Origin: Sphingomonas rubra
GTDB lineage: Bacteria; Pseudomonadota; Alphaproteobacteria; Sphingomonadales; Sphingomonadaceae
Reading direction: 5' to 3'
DNA: 64,000 nucleotides
Assembly (NCBI RefSeq): GCF_900115745.1
Contig: NZ_FOXP01000007.1
Location: forward strand, 170,593 to 234,592
This document shows, piece by piece, positions 8,110-17,513 of the stretch (the first letter of the stretch is position 1; every line of letters starts with the position of its first letter). Below the pieces are notes generated by a model, which saw nothing but the letters and a program-made list of their open reading frames with translations, did not search any database and was not told the origin of the DNA. The translations under genes were made by a program, and so were the position numbers.

Positions 8110-8490
8110 ATGCAGTCCGGATCTATTGAGGATGAGTGGCGCGAGGACTGCGCACCGCGGCGCGTGCTGGCGCTGTTCGCAACCAAGTGGACAAGCATGG
8201 TGCTGCACACGCTCCACGTGCGTCACCTAGGCGCATGCCGGACTGGCGCGCTACAGCGTAGCCTTCCCGGCATATCCAAGAAGATGCTGACCCAAACGTT
8301 GCGCGACATGGAGGAGGTGGGGCTCGTCACTCGCCATGTGCAGAGCGCTATTCCGCCGGCGGTCGAGTATCGGCTGACGCCGCTCGGCCAGCGCTTCGTG
8401 GAGCCCGTAGAGTTGCTCTACGCTTGGGGGCGCGACAATGCCGACGCGCTCGACCAGCTCGGCAGCCGATCGACCGCAAGGCGGCTCTGA
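8110..8490 (+). CDS. HxlR family transcriptional regulator
   Basis: 126 aa single-domain winged-helix protein. It has the HxlR pattern: an N-terminal Cys (DCAPRRVLALFATKWTSMVL, about 13-32), a recognition region LPGISKKMLTQTLRDMEEVG (about 53-72), then LVTRHVQSAIPPAVEYRLTP forming the wing. HxlR proteins are dimeric regulators, often sensing aldehydes, quinones or oxidants through the N-terminal Cys. It is divergent from the PRISE-like SDR and EthD genes, the arrangement usual for HxlR control of a redox enzyme. The Cys at residue 14 is seen; its sensing role is inference. Confidence 0.85.
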   Translation: MQSGSIEDEWREDCAPRRVLALFATKWTSMVLHTLHVRHLGACRTGALQRSLPGISKKMLTQTLRDMEEVGLVTRHVQSAIPPAVEYRLTPLGQRFVEPVELLYAWGRDNADALDQLGSRSTARRL

Positions 8491-8521
8491 TAGCAGCGGG
8501 TTGTTTTGCGAGCGAAGATTA

Positions 8522-8577
8522 TGAAGCGTCCGAAGTTCGGCTGTCCGAACCAGATCGTGAATTCCTGCGATTGGGTC
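8522..8577 (+). repeat. 59-bp intergenic repeat, variant copy (56 bp)
   Basis: Begins TGAAGCGTCCGAAGTTCGG and ends GAATTCCTGCGATTGGGTC. It matches the family but is 3 bp shorter in the 5' part. It lies in the 307-bp gap 8491-8797 between the HxlR gene and the AKR operon, which otherwise holds only the regulatory motif at 8683. Confidence 0.55.
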
Positions 8578-8682
8578 GTGGCGCCTAGCAAGACCATGCG
8601 AAAGCAAGAGGGTAATTGACGGATACGCTCGGCGAACCAGTTCGACGCCTGTTTGAGCTGGCATGTTAGAGCGCACGTTATT

Positions 8683-8707
8683 CATGAACCTGAGCGATAG
8701 GCTCATG
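8683..8707. promoter_or_regulatory. Putative LysR-type site upstream of the AKR-apbE operon
   Basis: CATGAAC (8683-8689), 11-bp spacer, GCTCATG (8701-8707): an inverted repeat with one mismatch, 90 bp upstream of the AKR start. The same CATGRAC-N11-GTTCATR layout occurs at 24695 (paoA) and 28517 (LysR gene), which suggests a shared regulator. Confidence 0.5.
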
Positions 8708-8710
8708 TAG

Positions 8711-9787
<1,077 letters not shown>

Positions 9788-9796
9788 ACAGCGCCG

Positions 9797-10669
9797 ATGG
9801 TCTCAGTCGAGTTCGACGCGATCGGCACGCAGTGGCGGATCGAAACCGGCGTGGCGCTGTCCGCAGCGCTGCGCCGGAACGTCCGCGACCGGATCGCCGC
9901 GTTCGAGGCGGTCTGGTCACGATTTCGGGCCGACACACTCGTAGCGAGCATGGCGAGATCTTCGGGTGGGGGCACATTCCGCTTCCCTGACGAAGCGGAC
10001 GACCTGTTTGCGCTTTATGACACGCTGCACCGGCTCACGGATGGTGCGGTCGATCCGCTCGTCGGACGCGACCTAGAATTGCTGGGCTATGATGCAGCCT
10101 ACTCGCTGGCGCCGGTCGCTTCGGCACACCGCGAGCCGCGCTCAAGCTGGTCGCACGATATCCGCCGCGAGGGGACAACGCTCGTCTCGCAGCGGCCGCT
10201 CGTCATCGATGTCGGCGCTGCCGGCAAAGGCCTGCTGGTCGACATCGTAACGAAGCTCCTGGTCGATGACGGCATACTGGCAGTTAGCGTGGATGCCGGG
10301 GGCGATATGCGGTTGGTGGGCATGGAGCCGGTCCGGATCGGGATGGAACATCCCTTCGATGCAACACTGGCGATCGGTGTGATCGAGATGGCAGAAGGCG
10401 CGCTCTGCGCCTCGGGCGTGGGGCGCCGAACATGGGGCGACGGACTGCATCACGTCCTCGACGGACGCACCGGCCGTCCTGCCCGAGAGCTGGTTGCGAC
10501 CTGGGTCCGTGCCGACAGCGCGATGATCGCGGATGGTCTTGCGACCGCACTGTTCTTCACGCCCCCTGGCGATCTCGCCGGATCATTCGCGTTTTCATAT
10601 GCCCTGATGTTCGCGGACGGGCGTGCCGAAATGTCGCCGTGCTTCGGTGGCGAACTCTTCATCGACTGA
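9797..10669 (+). CDS. apbE: ApbE-type FAD:protein FMN transferase
   Basis: 290 aa. Family motifs seen in order: VIDVGAAGKGLLVD (about 136-149), VSVDAGGDMRLVG (about 159-171), ALCASGVGRRTW (about 197-208) and HHVLDGRTGRPA (213-224), with the acidic Asp of DSAMIADGLATALF (235-248). ApbE enzymes use FAD and Mg2+ to attach FMN covalently to Ser or Thr of extracytoplasmic electron-transfer proteins. There is no obvious lipoprotein signal, so a cytosolic or unusual location is possible. The next gene, 11 bp downstream, encodes a small FMN_bind-like exported protein, the natural acceptor. Confidence in the enzyme family is high; the acceptor is inferred from position. Confidence 0.88.
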   Translation: MVSVEFDAIGTQWRIETGVALSAALRRNVRDRIAAFEAVWSRFRADTLVASMARSSGGGTFRFPDEADDLFALYDTLHRLTDGAVDPLVGRDLELLGYDAAYSLAPVASAHREPRSSWSHDIRREGTTLVSQRPLVIDVGAAGKGLLVDIVTKLLVDDGILAVSVDAGGDMRLVGMEPVRIGMEHPFDATLAIGVIEMAEGALCASGVGRRTWGDGLHHVLDGRTGRPARELVATWVRADSAMIADGLATALFFTPPGDLAGSFAFSYALMFADGRAEMSPCFGGELFID

Positions 10670-10680
10670 AAGGAACGGTC

Positions 10681-11094
10681 ATGCGCCTATCGTCCAAACA
10701 TGCCGCGGCGCTCGCCGGGGTCTCCGCGTCGTTGCTGGGCGCCGATGCCACGATGGTCGACGCGCAAACGGTTGGGTCCAGCGAAGCTGCCTCCAAGGCA
10801 TCGCGCTTCGCTGACGGCGTTTATACCGCGACCGGGCAATATGGCGGCCTGCCGTCCTCGCTCACCGTGCGGGTCAGGCTGGTGCGGGGCACGATTGCGG
10901 GCGTCGAAGTGGGGACGCCGGCGAAGAATCCGACATCGCTCGGCTACCAAAAACGCTTCGCCGCTGCCGTCCCTGCGGTCGTTGTCGGCAGGCCGATCGA
11001 CCAAGTTAGGGTCGGCAAGCTGGCGGGCGCGAGCGGATGTCCCGACGGATTTAATGCAGCGATCGCCAAAATCCGAACGCAGGCGGCACGCTGA
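10681..11094 (+). CDS. Exported FMN-binding (FMN_bind-like) protein
   Basis: 137 aa from the ATG at 10681 (AAAGGAACG just upstream). Residues 1-29 look like a signal peptide ending near DAQT. The mature part starts FADGVYTATGQYGGLPSSL, the usual first strand of small FMN_bind proteins, and ends LAGASGCPDGFNAAIAKIR, where Ser118 of GAS is the likely flavinylation site (canonical form SGAT). It probably serves as a periplasmic one-electron carrier charged by the adjacent ApbE. The GASGC sequence departs from the canonical motif, so covalent modification needs proof. Confidence 0.75.
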   Translation: MRLSSKHAAALAGVSASLLGADATMVDAQTVGSSEAASKASRFADGVYTATGQYGGLPSSLTVRVRLVRGTIAGVEVGTPAKNPTSLGYQKRFAAAVPAVVVGRPIDQVRVGKLAGASGCPDGFNAAIAKIRTQAAR

Positions 11095-11185
11095 TCCGAG
11101 TTTCTTCGCCGACGCCGCACACCCAGTGTAGGCCAGGCTGCGGCCCCCATACGGGCCATGGGCAGGCCGCAACGGGAGCATCGAA

Positions 11186-12721
11186 TTGATTATCTTCGAT
11201 ACGATACTGCTCCTGCTGTTCGGTGCCGCGCTGCTGTCGATCCTAGCCGGCCGGATCGGGGTGCCGTATCCAACACTGCTGGCCTTGGGCGGCGTTGCAC
11301 TGGCATTGATCCCGGGGACACCGCGGCTCGATCTACCGCCGGACCTGATCCTCGCGCTCTTCGTCGCGCCGGTGTTGCTCGATGCCGCGCACGATACGTC
11401 GCTGCGCGATCTGCGGGCGAATTGGCGGCCGGTTTTGTCATTGGTGCTGGTCGCGGTCGGACTGACGACGATCGCAGTAGCAGTCGTGACGCGCGTCTTC
11501 CTACCGGACATGCCGTGGGCGGCTGCAATCGCGCTTGGTGCCCTCCTGGCCCCCCCTGACGCTGTAGCCGCGCTGGCGGTCATGCGTTCTGTTGCACCGC
11601 CCCATCGCATCCGTTCGATCCTCGAAGGCGAAAGCCTGCTCAACGATGCGTCATCGCTGCTTGTCTACAATCTGGCGGTGGCAGCGGTTGCTGTCGGCGC
11701 CTTCCGGCCTGCCGATGCCGTTCCGGCTTTCGCGCTGGTCACGGTCGGTAGTGTGGTGGTCGGCTGGGTGCTTGCGAAGCTCGTCATCCGCCTGACCGCG
11801 CCGATCGACCACCCGGCAATCGCTACGATCATCCAGTTCGTGACGACGTTCGGTGTGTGGATATTGGCCGAGCGGCTGGAGCTGTCGGGTGTCGTCACGA
11901 TCGTCGTATTCGGCTTGACCGCCGGGCGGCGCAGCTCGTCCTCATCGCACACCTCGGTTCGTGTCCTATCGTTCGCGACGTGGGAAACGCTGACGCTGGT
12001 GCTGAACGTCCTGGCGTTCACGATGATCGGATTGCAGTTGCGACCGATCCTCGACCGGCTCGATGGCGGGGAACGGGCAACCTACCCACTCTATGCGCTT
12101 GCGATCCTCGGGGTCGTCATCATCGTCCGGCTGGCATGGGTACTGTTCTACGGTGCCTCGCACCGCCTGTCGCGCAAACCGGACGACGCGCTGCGGAGCT
12201 GGGCGGGCACCCTCAAGAGCGGCGTGCTGGTCGGATGGTCCGGGATGCGCGGCATCGTCACCCTTGCGGCAGCGCTCGCCGTGCCGGAGGGCTTCCCCTA
12301 CCGCGATTTCATCCTGCTGGTGGCGTTCGTCGTGGTGCTGGGAACGCTGGTGATCCAGGGCCTGACGCTCAAGCCGCTGTTGCGCGCACTGCGGTTTCCG
12401 GCTGATACGATCGTGTCGGACGAGATGGCGACCGCACGGGCGGGCGCGATCGATGCCGCGATGCGAACGCTTGATAATAACGCTAGTCCTGCGGCGGAGC
12501 GTCTGCGCCAAGAATATCGCGAGGCGCTAGGTGTCGCGCGAGCCGGCGATGATCCACGGGGCTCCTCCGACAATACCCTGCGGCAGCGCATGATCCCCGC
12601 ATCGCGTCACGCGATCGATACGTTGCGCGCGAAAGGCACGATCGGCGACGAAGCGTATCGCGCCGTCGAGGAAGAGCTGGACTGGCTCGAACTCAGTTCG
12701 CGCCCCTCTGCTTCGGCTTGA
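11186..12721 (+). CDS. CPA1-family Na+(K+)/H+ antiporter
   Basis: 511 aa from a TTG at 11186 with GGGAG 8 bp upstream. About twelve hydrophobic segments fill residues 1-400. The CPA1 hallmarks are present: LAPPDAVAALAVMR (about 115-128; the PD pair) and SILEGESLLNDASSLLVYNL (about 139-158; the ESLxND ion-binding motif), plus GWSGMRGIVTLAAALAVP near residue 357. The hydrophilic tail of about 100 residues contains LRQRMIPASRHAIDTLRAKG, as in NhaP-type proteins. It exchanges cytosolic Na+ or K+ for external protons at the inner membrane. It lies 91 bp after the FMN-binding protein gene and may be co-transcribed, though no functional link is obvious. Confidence 0.88.
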   Translation: MIIFDTILLLLFGAALLSILAGRIGVPYPTLLALGGVALALIPGTPRLDLPPDLILALFVAPVLLDAAHDTSLRDLRANWRPVLSLVLVAVGLTTIAVAVVTRVFLPDMPWAAAIALGALLAPPDAVAALAVMRSVAPPHRIRSILEGESLLNDASSLLVYNLAVAAVAVGAFRPADAVPAFALVTVGSVVVGWVLAKLVIRLTAPIDHPAIATIIQFVTTFGVWILAERLELSGVVTIVVFGLTAGRRSSSSSHTSVRVLSFATWETLTLVLNVLAFTMIGLQLRPILDRLDGGERATYPLYALAILGVVIIVRLAWVLFYGASHRLSRKPDDALRSWAGTLKSGVLVGWSGMRGIVTLAAALAVPEGFPYRDFILLVAFVVVLGTLVIQGLTLKPLLRALRFPADTIVSDEMATARAGAIDAAMRTLDNNASPAAERLRQEYREALGVARAGDDPRGSSDNTLRQRMIPASRHAIDTLRAKGTIGDEAYRAVEEELDWLELSSRPSASA

Positions 12722-12814
12722 TCGCCGGGGCTTTCATGAATGACGGATATCACCGCATGCCGATCTTGCCGTCTAATCGCCGGGAAGCCTGCATCCTAGA
12801 TTGAGGGTGACGCG

Positions 12815-14146
12815 ATGGTCGCGTCGGTGCCGCTCGGTGCCGGACAGGTGGACCTCATGAATGCTCGACTTTTGACGATGCCCGACGACGGCGCCCTGAT
12901 CGCCCCGGCATTGCCGGCCGCGATGACCGCCCACGGACGGAGCTTGCGCGTCATGGCGATCCTGAGCGTCCTGATGGGGTTCGGGTCGATCTCGACCGAC
13001 ATCTATCTACCGGCGTTGCCGACGATGGGCCAGGCGCTGGGATCGTCCAGCGGTATGATGGAGCTGACGATTTCGGGCTATCTGGTCGGGTTCAGCCTCG
13101 GCCAATTGCTGTGGGGTCCGATCGGCGATCGGTATGGACGTCGACTGCCGGTTGCCGCGGGCATCGTCCTGTTCGTCATCGGATCGGCAGGCTGTGCGCT
13201 GTCGGATACGGCGTGGCAGATGATCGGGTGGCGGATCGTCCAGGCGGTGGGCGCCTGTGCTGGCGTCGTCCTGGCGCGCGCGATGGTGCGCGATATGTAC
13301 GAGCGCGACGCGGCCGCGAAGACGCTGTCGACGCTGATCGTCGTGATGGCGATCGCGCCCCTCATCGGGCCCTTCATCGGGGGACAGATCCTCGCGGTCG
13401 CATCTTGGCATATAATCTTCTGGCTCCTGGTCGGTGTCGGGCTGCTGACCCTGGCGGCGCTCTTCACCCTACCGGAGACGCTCGCGCCAGCGCAGCGCAG
13501 TCGCGAACCGCTCATCCGCGCGGTCGCGGAATATGGCCATCTGCTGCGCCAGCGCGCGATCCTGGGCTATGCTGGCGTGGGTGCGTTCTTCTACCTCGGC
13601 GTCTACGCCTACATCGCCGGCACCCCGTTCGCCTACATCAGCTACTATCATGTGCCCGCTCAGCTCTACGGGCTGCTGTTCGGGAGCGTCATCGCCGGGA
13701 TCATGGCGATGAACATGGTCAACACCCGCCTCGTCACGAAGCTGGGAAGCGACCGACTCCTGCGGCTCGGAACTGTCGGCGCGGCGATCTTCGGCGTTGC
13801 CGTGGCGGTTGCCGGAGGCACCGGATGGGGCGGCCTGGGCGGACTTGCGACGACGCTGTTTCTGTTCTCGGCCATGTCGGGACTGATCGTCGCGAACTCG
13901 ATCGCCGGCGCGCTGGGGCGGTTCCCGGAAAGGGCCGGCACGGCGTCCGCGCTGGTCGGCGCGATCCACTACGGCGCCGGTATCATCGGATCGGCGCTCG
14001 TCGGCGCATTCGCGGACGGAACGCCTTGGCCGGTCGGCTGGGTGGTATGCGTGGCCGGCATCGGTAGCCTCGCCTGCGCGCGCCTGTTCCTCCCGGCGCC
14101 CCGCCCGATCCGACAGGCGCCGATGACGTCCGAAGTACTTCCCTGA
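12815..14146 (+). CDS. Bcr/CflA family MFS drug efflux transporter
   Basis: 443 aa; start at 12815 has GAGGG 7 bp upstream (a second ATG at 12857 is possible). The Bcr/CflA signature SISTDIYLPALPTMGQALG (about 53-71) lies in TM1, followed by the MFS loop motif GPIGDRYGRRLPV (about 100-112) and the TM5 antiporter-type stretch GVVLARAMVRDMY. Twelve hydrophobic segments are visible. Family members expel bicyclomycin, chloramphenicol, sulfonamides or dipeptides by proton antiport; the substrate here is unknown. It stands alone between the antiporter and an SDR gene, on the same strand. Confidence 0.88.
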   Translation: MVASVPLGAGQVDLMNARLLTMPDDGALIAPALPAAMTAHGRSLRVMAILSVLMGFGSISTDIYLPALPTMGQALGSSSGMMELTISGYLVGFSLGQLLWGPIGDRYGRRLPVAAGIVLFVIGSAGCALSDTAWQMIGWRIVQAVGACAGVVLARAMVRDMYERDAAAKTLSTLIVVMAIAPLIGPFIGGQILAVASWHIIFWLLVGVGLLTLAALFTLPETLAPAQRSREPLIRAVAEYGHLLRQRAILGYAGVGAFFYLGVYAYIAGTPFAYISYYHVPAQLYGLLFGSVIAGIMAMNMVNTRLVTKLGSDRLLRLGTVGAAIFGVAVAVAGGTGWGGLGGLATTLFLFSAMSGLIVANSIAGALGRFPERAGTASALVGAIHYGAGIIGSALVGAFADGTPWPVGWVVCVAGIGSLACARLFLPAPRPIRQAPMTSEVLP

Positions 14147-14177
14147 CCCTTGTGGCCGTCTGACGCTCCCTCCAGTT

Positions 14178-14990
14178 TTGAAAGTCGATGTCATGAGCGC
14201 CAAATCCCTGACAGTCCTGATCGTCGGCGCGACCGGCAGCATCGGGCGGCTGGTTGTCGGCGAAGCGTTACGGCAGGGCCATGCGGCCCGTTCGCTGGTG
14301 CGCGACGCCCAGAAGGCCGCAGGCCTACCGGGTGATGCGACCTGGATCGTCGGCGACGTGACTCGGCCGGAGACGCTCGTGGCCGCGGTCGAAGGCGTTG
14401 ATGCGGTGGTCCTGACGCTCGGCGCGGACGGTGCCGGCAAGGCGGGTGCGGAAAACGTCGACTATGGCGGGGTGCGCAACATCCTTGCCGCGCTGGCCGA
14501 TCGGCCCGCGCGGATCGCGCTCATGACGGCGATCGGCGTCACGAACCGCACGGGCGACTATAACCGGCGAACGGAGGCGCACGACTGGAAGCGTCGTGCC
14601 GAACGGCTCGTACGGGCGAGCGGCCGCCCCTACACGATCGTTCGGCCGGGCTGGTTCGACTACAACGAGCCGGACGAGCAGCGGATCGTCATGCTTCAGG
14701 GCGACACCCGACAGGCGGGGGATTCGAGCGACGGCGTGATTGCGCGAGCACAGATCGCCCGGGTGTTGGTGGAGAGCCTCACCTCAGAGGCGGCGAATGC
14801 CAAATCCTTCGAGCTGGTCGCCGAGCGGGGCGCCGCGCAGCCCGATCTGGAACCGCTGTTCGTCGTCCTGGACCGCGACGATCCCAAGGCGATCGACGCC
14901 ATTCGCGACGTCGACAATCAGCCCCTCGACCAAGAACCGCAGCGCGTTCGGGATGATCTGACGACCATCACGCACCATCGCTCAGCCTGA
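14178..14990 (+). CDS. Atypical SDR (NAD(P)H-binding, NmrA-like)
   Basis: 270 aa from a TTG at 14178; an ATG at 14193 (residue 6) is an equally good start and leaves the fold intact. The Rossmann motif is VLIVGATGSIGRLVVGEALR (13-32). VRPGWFDYNEPDEQR at about 154-168 is typical of the NmrA/atypical SDR group, and the classical YxxxK pair is not evident. Such proteins act as reductases or redox sensors. It is followed 35 bp later by the tandem SDR pair and is probably in the same transcript. The specific reaction is unknown. Confidence 0.75.
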   Translation: MKVDVMSAKSLTVLIVGATGSIGRLVVGEALRQGHAARSLVRDAQKAAGLPGDATWIVGDVTRPETLVAAVEGVDAVVLTLGADGAGKAGAENVDYGGVRNILAALADRPARIALMTAIGVTNRTGDYNRRTEAHDWKRRAERLVRASGRPYTIVRPGWFDYNEPDEQRIVMLQGDTRQAGDSSDGVIARAQIARVLVESLTSEAANAKSFELVAERGAAQPDLEPLFVVLDRDDPKAIDAIRDVDNQPLDQEPQRVRDDLTTITHHRSA

Positions 14991-15025
14991 ACGCCCCTCA
15001 AACATCAAGCACAAGGAAGACAGTC

Positions 15026-15852
15026 ATGCCCAAGTCATCGTCGTTGTCGGAGCCGGCTCGATCGGTCAGGCCATCGCCCGGCGCGTCAGTTCCGGCAAGC
15101 ACGTGCTGCTGGCGGATCTTCGGCAGGAAGCCGCGGACGCGGCCGCCAAGGTCATGAACGACGCCGGTTTCGACGTCAGCACGACCACGGTCGACGTCTC
15201 GAAGCGGGAGTCGGTCGAGGCGCTGGTCGCCAAGGCGACCGCGATCGGCGACGTGTTCGGCCTCATCAACGCGGCCGGGGTCTCGCCGTCGCAGGCGACC
15301 CCGGAAATGATCCTCCACGTCGACCTCTACGGCACGGCGTTGCTGCTGAAGGAGTTCGGCCGCGTGATCGTGGAAAGCGGCTCGGGCATCGTCATCGCCT
15401 CGCAGTCCGGCCACCGGCTGCCTGCGCTCACCGCGGAAGAGGACAAGGCGCTGGCGACGACGCCGGTCGAAGAGCTGATGGCGTTGCCGATGCTATCGCT
15501 CGAGAAGGTCACCGATCCGCTCAATGCCTATCAGATCGCCAAGCGCGGTAACTCGCTCCGCGTGAAGGCCGAGGCGGTTAACTGGGCGAAGCGCGGCGCA
15601 CGCGTGAACACGATCAGCCCCGGCATCATCATGACGCCGCTCGCCAACGACGAGCTGTCCGGCCCGCGGGGCGAGGGCTATCGCAAGATGATCGACGGCT
15701 CGCCGGTCGGTCGTGCCGGGACCCCGGACGAGGTCGGCGTACTGGGCGCTCTGCTGATGGGGCGCGACGGCGCGTTCATCACGGGCAGCGACTTCCTGAT
15801 GGACGGCGGTGTCACTGCCTCCTGGTTCTACGGCGAACTTGCTCCGAAATAA
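15026..15852 (+). CDS. SDR oxidoreductase with a frameshift next to its start codon
   Basis: The conserved N-terminus QVIVVVGAGSIGQAIARR is encoded from 15031 but has no in-frame start. The ATG at 15026 has a good Shine-Dalgarno (AAGGAAG) and would read M-P-Q-V-I-V if one C were present after ATGCCC. As sequenced, the longest in-frame start is a GTG at 15103, which removes the cofactor-binding motif. The paralogue at 15956 begins M-A-D-V-V-V-V-I-G-A-G and supports this alignment. Downstream, SDR features are intact: NAAGVSPSQATP, AYQIAKRGNSLRVKA (YxxxK) and INTISPGI-like NTISPGIIMTPLAN. Either a sequencing error or a recent inactivating deletion explains it. It is a classical SDR, probably NAD(P)H-dependent dehydrogenase; the substrate is unknown. 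Confidence 0.7.
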
Positions 15853-15955
15853 TCCCGGGCGGAGCGAGCCACAGGCGGCCGCTCCTCCTGACCCTCAACG
15901 GCAGCTACAAATTGCGTCGAGCGTTGATCCTCGGCACATCGACGGAGAAATGAAA

Positions 15956-16780
15956 ATGGCGGATGTTGTTGTGGTGATCGGCGCAGGTGGCATCGGTCTG
16001 GCGATCGCCAAGCGGCAGGGCTTTGGAAAGACGGTACTGCTGGCCGATTTCAACGAGACGGTGCTCGAGGCTGCGGCCCAGAGCATGAAGGACGCCAGCT
16101 ACACCGTCGAAACGCAGATCGTCGATGTGGCGTCGCGCGACTCGGTTCGTGCGCTGGCCGACAAGGCGGCGTCGCTTGGCCCCGTGATGCAAGTGGTCAA
16201 CACCGCCGGACTATCGCCAAACATGGCACCTCCGCAGAAGGTGCTCGAGGTCGATCTCTACGGCTCGGCCGTCGTGTTCGAGGAATTCGAGCGCGTTATC
16301 GCCGCTGGTGGCGCCGGACTCATCATCTCCAGCATGGCTGGCCACATGATGCGGCAGTTGCCCGAGGATCAGGAACACGCGCTGGCCTTCGCGCCCGCCG
16401 ACGAGCTGCTCGACCTGCCGTTCCTGAAGGACGTGCCCAATTCGCTGGTCGGCTACATGGTCGCCAAGCGCGCCAACCATCTGCGGGTCCAGGCCGCGGC
16501 GATGACCTGGGGGGCGAAGGGTGCGCGCGTCAACTCGATCAGTCCGGGCATCATCGTGACGCCGTTGGCGCAGCACGAGCTGAACTCCGAGATCGGCGAC
16601 GGCTACCGCGCGATGATTGCCGCATCCCCCTCGAAGCGCATGGCGCCGCCCGAGGAGATTGCGGTTGCAGCGGCTTACCTGCTGGGCACCGATGCCGGCT
16701 TCGTCACCGGCAGTGATCTGTTGATCGATGGTGGTGTGATCGCGGCGATGAGAGCAGGCAAGCTACCCGTGCCGGCCTGA
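15956..16780 (+). CDS. SDR family oxidoreductase (paralogue of the preceding gene)
   Basis: 274 aa from the ATG at 15956 (GGAG 8 bp upstream); the ATG at 15950 is too close to that site. Starts with the Rossmann motif VVVVIGAGGIGLAIAKR. The variant active site is SSMAGHMM (Ser) and YMVAKRANHLRVQA (Tyr-x-x-x-Lys), then NSISPGIIVTPLAQHEL and the C-terminal FVTGSDLLIDGGV found in classical SDRs. It parallels its neighbour over the whole length, so the two arose by tandem duplication. It likely oxidises or reduces a hydroxyl/keto pair in the cytosol; the substrate is not readable from sequence. Confidence 0.85.
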   Translation: MADVVVVIGAGGIGLAIAKRQGFGKTVLLADFNETVLEAAAQSMKDASYTVETQIVDVASRDSVRALADKAASLGPVMQVVNTAGLSPNMAPPQKVLEVDLYGSAVVFEEFERVIAAGGAGLIISSMAGHMMRQLPEDQEHALAFAPADELLDLPFLKDVPNSLVGYMVAKRANHLRVQAAAMTWGAKGARVNSISPGIIVTPLAQHELNSEIGDGYRAMIAASPSKRMAPPEEIAVAAAYLLGTDAGFVTGSDLLIDGGVIAAMRAGKLPVPA

Positions 16781-16799
16781 TGGCCGGCATCGGGAGGTC

Positions 16800-17300
16800 A
16801 TGATCCATCGAGGACCGGCAGTGTTCCAGATCCGTAAGGCAGCCTCGACGGACGCCTCGACGCTCGGTCGTCTGGGAGCGTCCCTTATGGCACTACACCA
16901 TGAATTCGATCCGAGCCGTTTCATCGCGCCGACGCCTCATACCGCGGACCGGTATGGCGACTTCCTGGAAGCGCAGAGATCGCGCGACGATGCCATCGTG
17001 CTCGTTGCGGAGGAGGAAGGGCGGGTTCTTGGCTACGCCTACGGATCGCTCGAAGGGAACGACTTCATGGCGCTGCGCGGTCCAGCGGGCGTGCTTCACG
17101 ACCTGATGGTCGACACCGATGAACGCGGACGAGGCGTCGGCTGGGCGCTCGTCACGGCGATCCGGGACGTGTTCGTCTGTCGCGATGCGCCCCGTCTCGT
17201 GCTGTCCGCTGCGGCCCGGAACGAGGCGGCGCGACGATTGTTCGACCGCCTCGGATTCCGGCCGACCATGATCGAGATGACGATGGACTTTGGCTCCTAG
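16800..17300 (+). CDS. GNAT family N-acetyltransferase
   Basis: 166 aa; ATG at 16800 preceded by GGGAGG (very close spacing), 19 bp after the SDR stop. The acetyl-CoA-binding motif A reads DLMVDTDERGRGVGWALV (about 101-118), and AARRLFDRLGFRPT (about 142-155) is the family's motif B. GNAT enzymes transfer an acetyl group from acetyl-CoA to an amine; the acceptor cannot be predicted. It is likely the last gene of the SDR transcript. Confidence 0.85.
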   Translation: MIHRGPAVFQIRKAASTDASTLGRLGASLMALHHEFDPSRFIAPTPHTADRYGDFLEAQRSRDDAIVLVAEEEGRVLGYAYGSLEGNDFMALRGPAGVLHDLMVDTDERGRGVGWALVTAIRDVFVCRDAPRLVLSAAARNEAARRLFDRLGFRPTMIEMTMDFGS

Positions 17301-17316
17301 ACACCAGGTGCCGCGG

Positions 17317-17409
17317 CTACCGTCCCGCGAACACCGCCGGTCGTTTCTCGATGTAACCCTTCAGCGGCGTCCTGCGAACCGGCGGTGGCACGCATCATTT
17401 CAGGGATCT
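17317..17409 (-). pseudogene. Frameshifted C-terminal remnant of an enoyl-CoA hydratase (crotonase)
   Basis: On the minus strand one frame reads EMMRATAGSQDAAEG and the next frame continues KGYIEKRPAVFAGR followed by a stop. Together they match the common C-terminus of crotonase-family enzymes (...RATADSPDFAEG...FLEKRKPVFTGR). No upstream part of the gene remains within the 213-bp gap 17301-17513, so it is a decayed fragment. Two neighbouring GGGCGGTACC units lie at about 17490-17508, just below the pao-operon stop. Confidence 0.6.
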
Positions 17410-17513
17410 AGTCGATCGCTGCCTGTTCGCCTCACGGATGTAGGTCAGCGATGCAATTGAACGGCTCGTAGAGCTAGCCACGCCATCGGGCGGTACCGGG
17501 CGGTACCGCCGCT

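Noticed and set aside
17490..17513. GGGCGGTACC tandem near the pao operon end
   Set aside because: Only two short units with a palindromic overlap; could be a weak terminator but there is no T-run, so it is not called.
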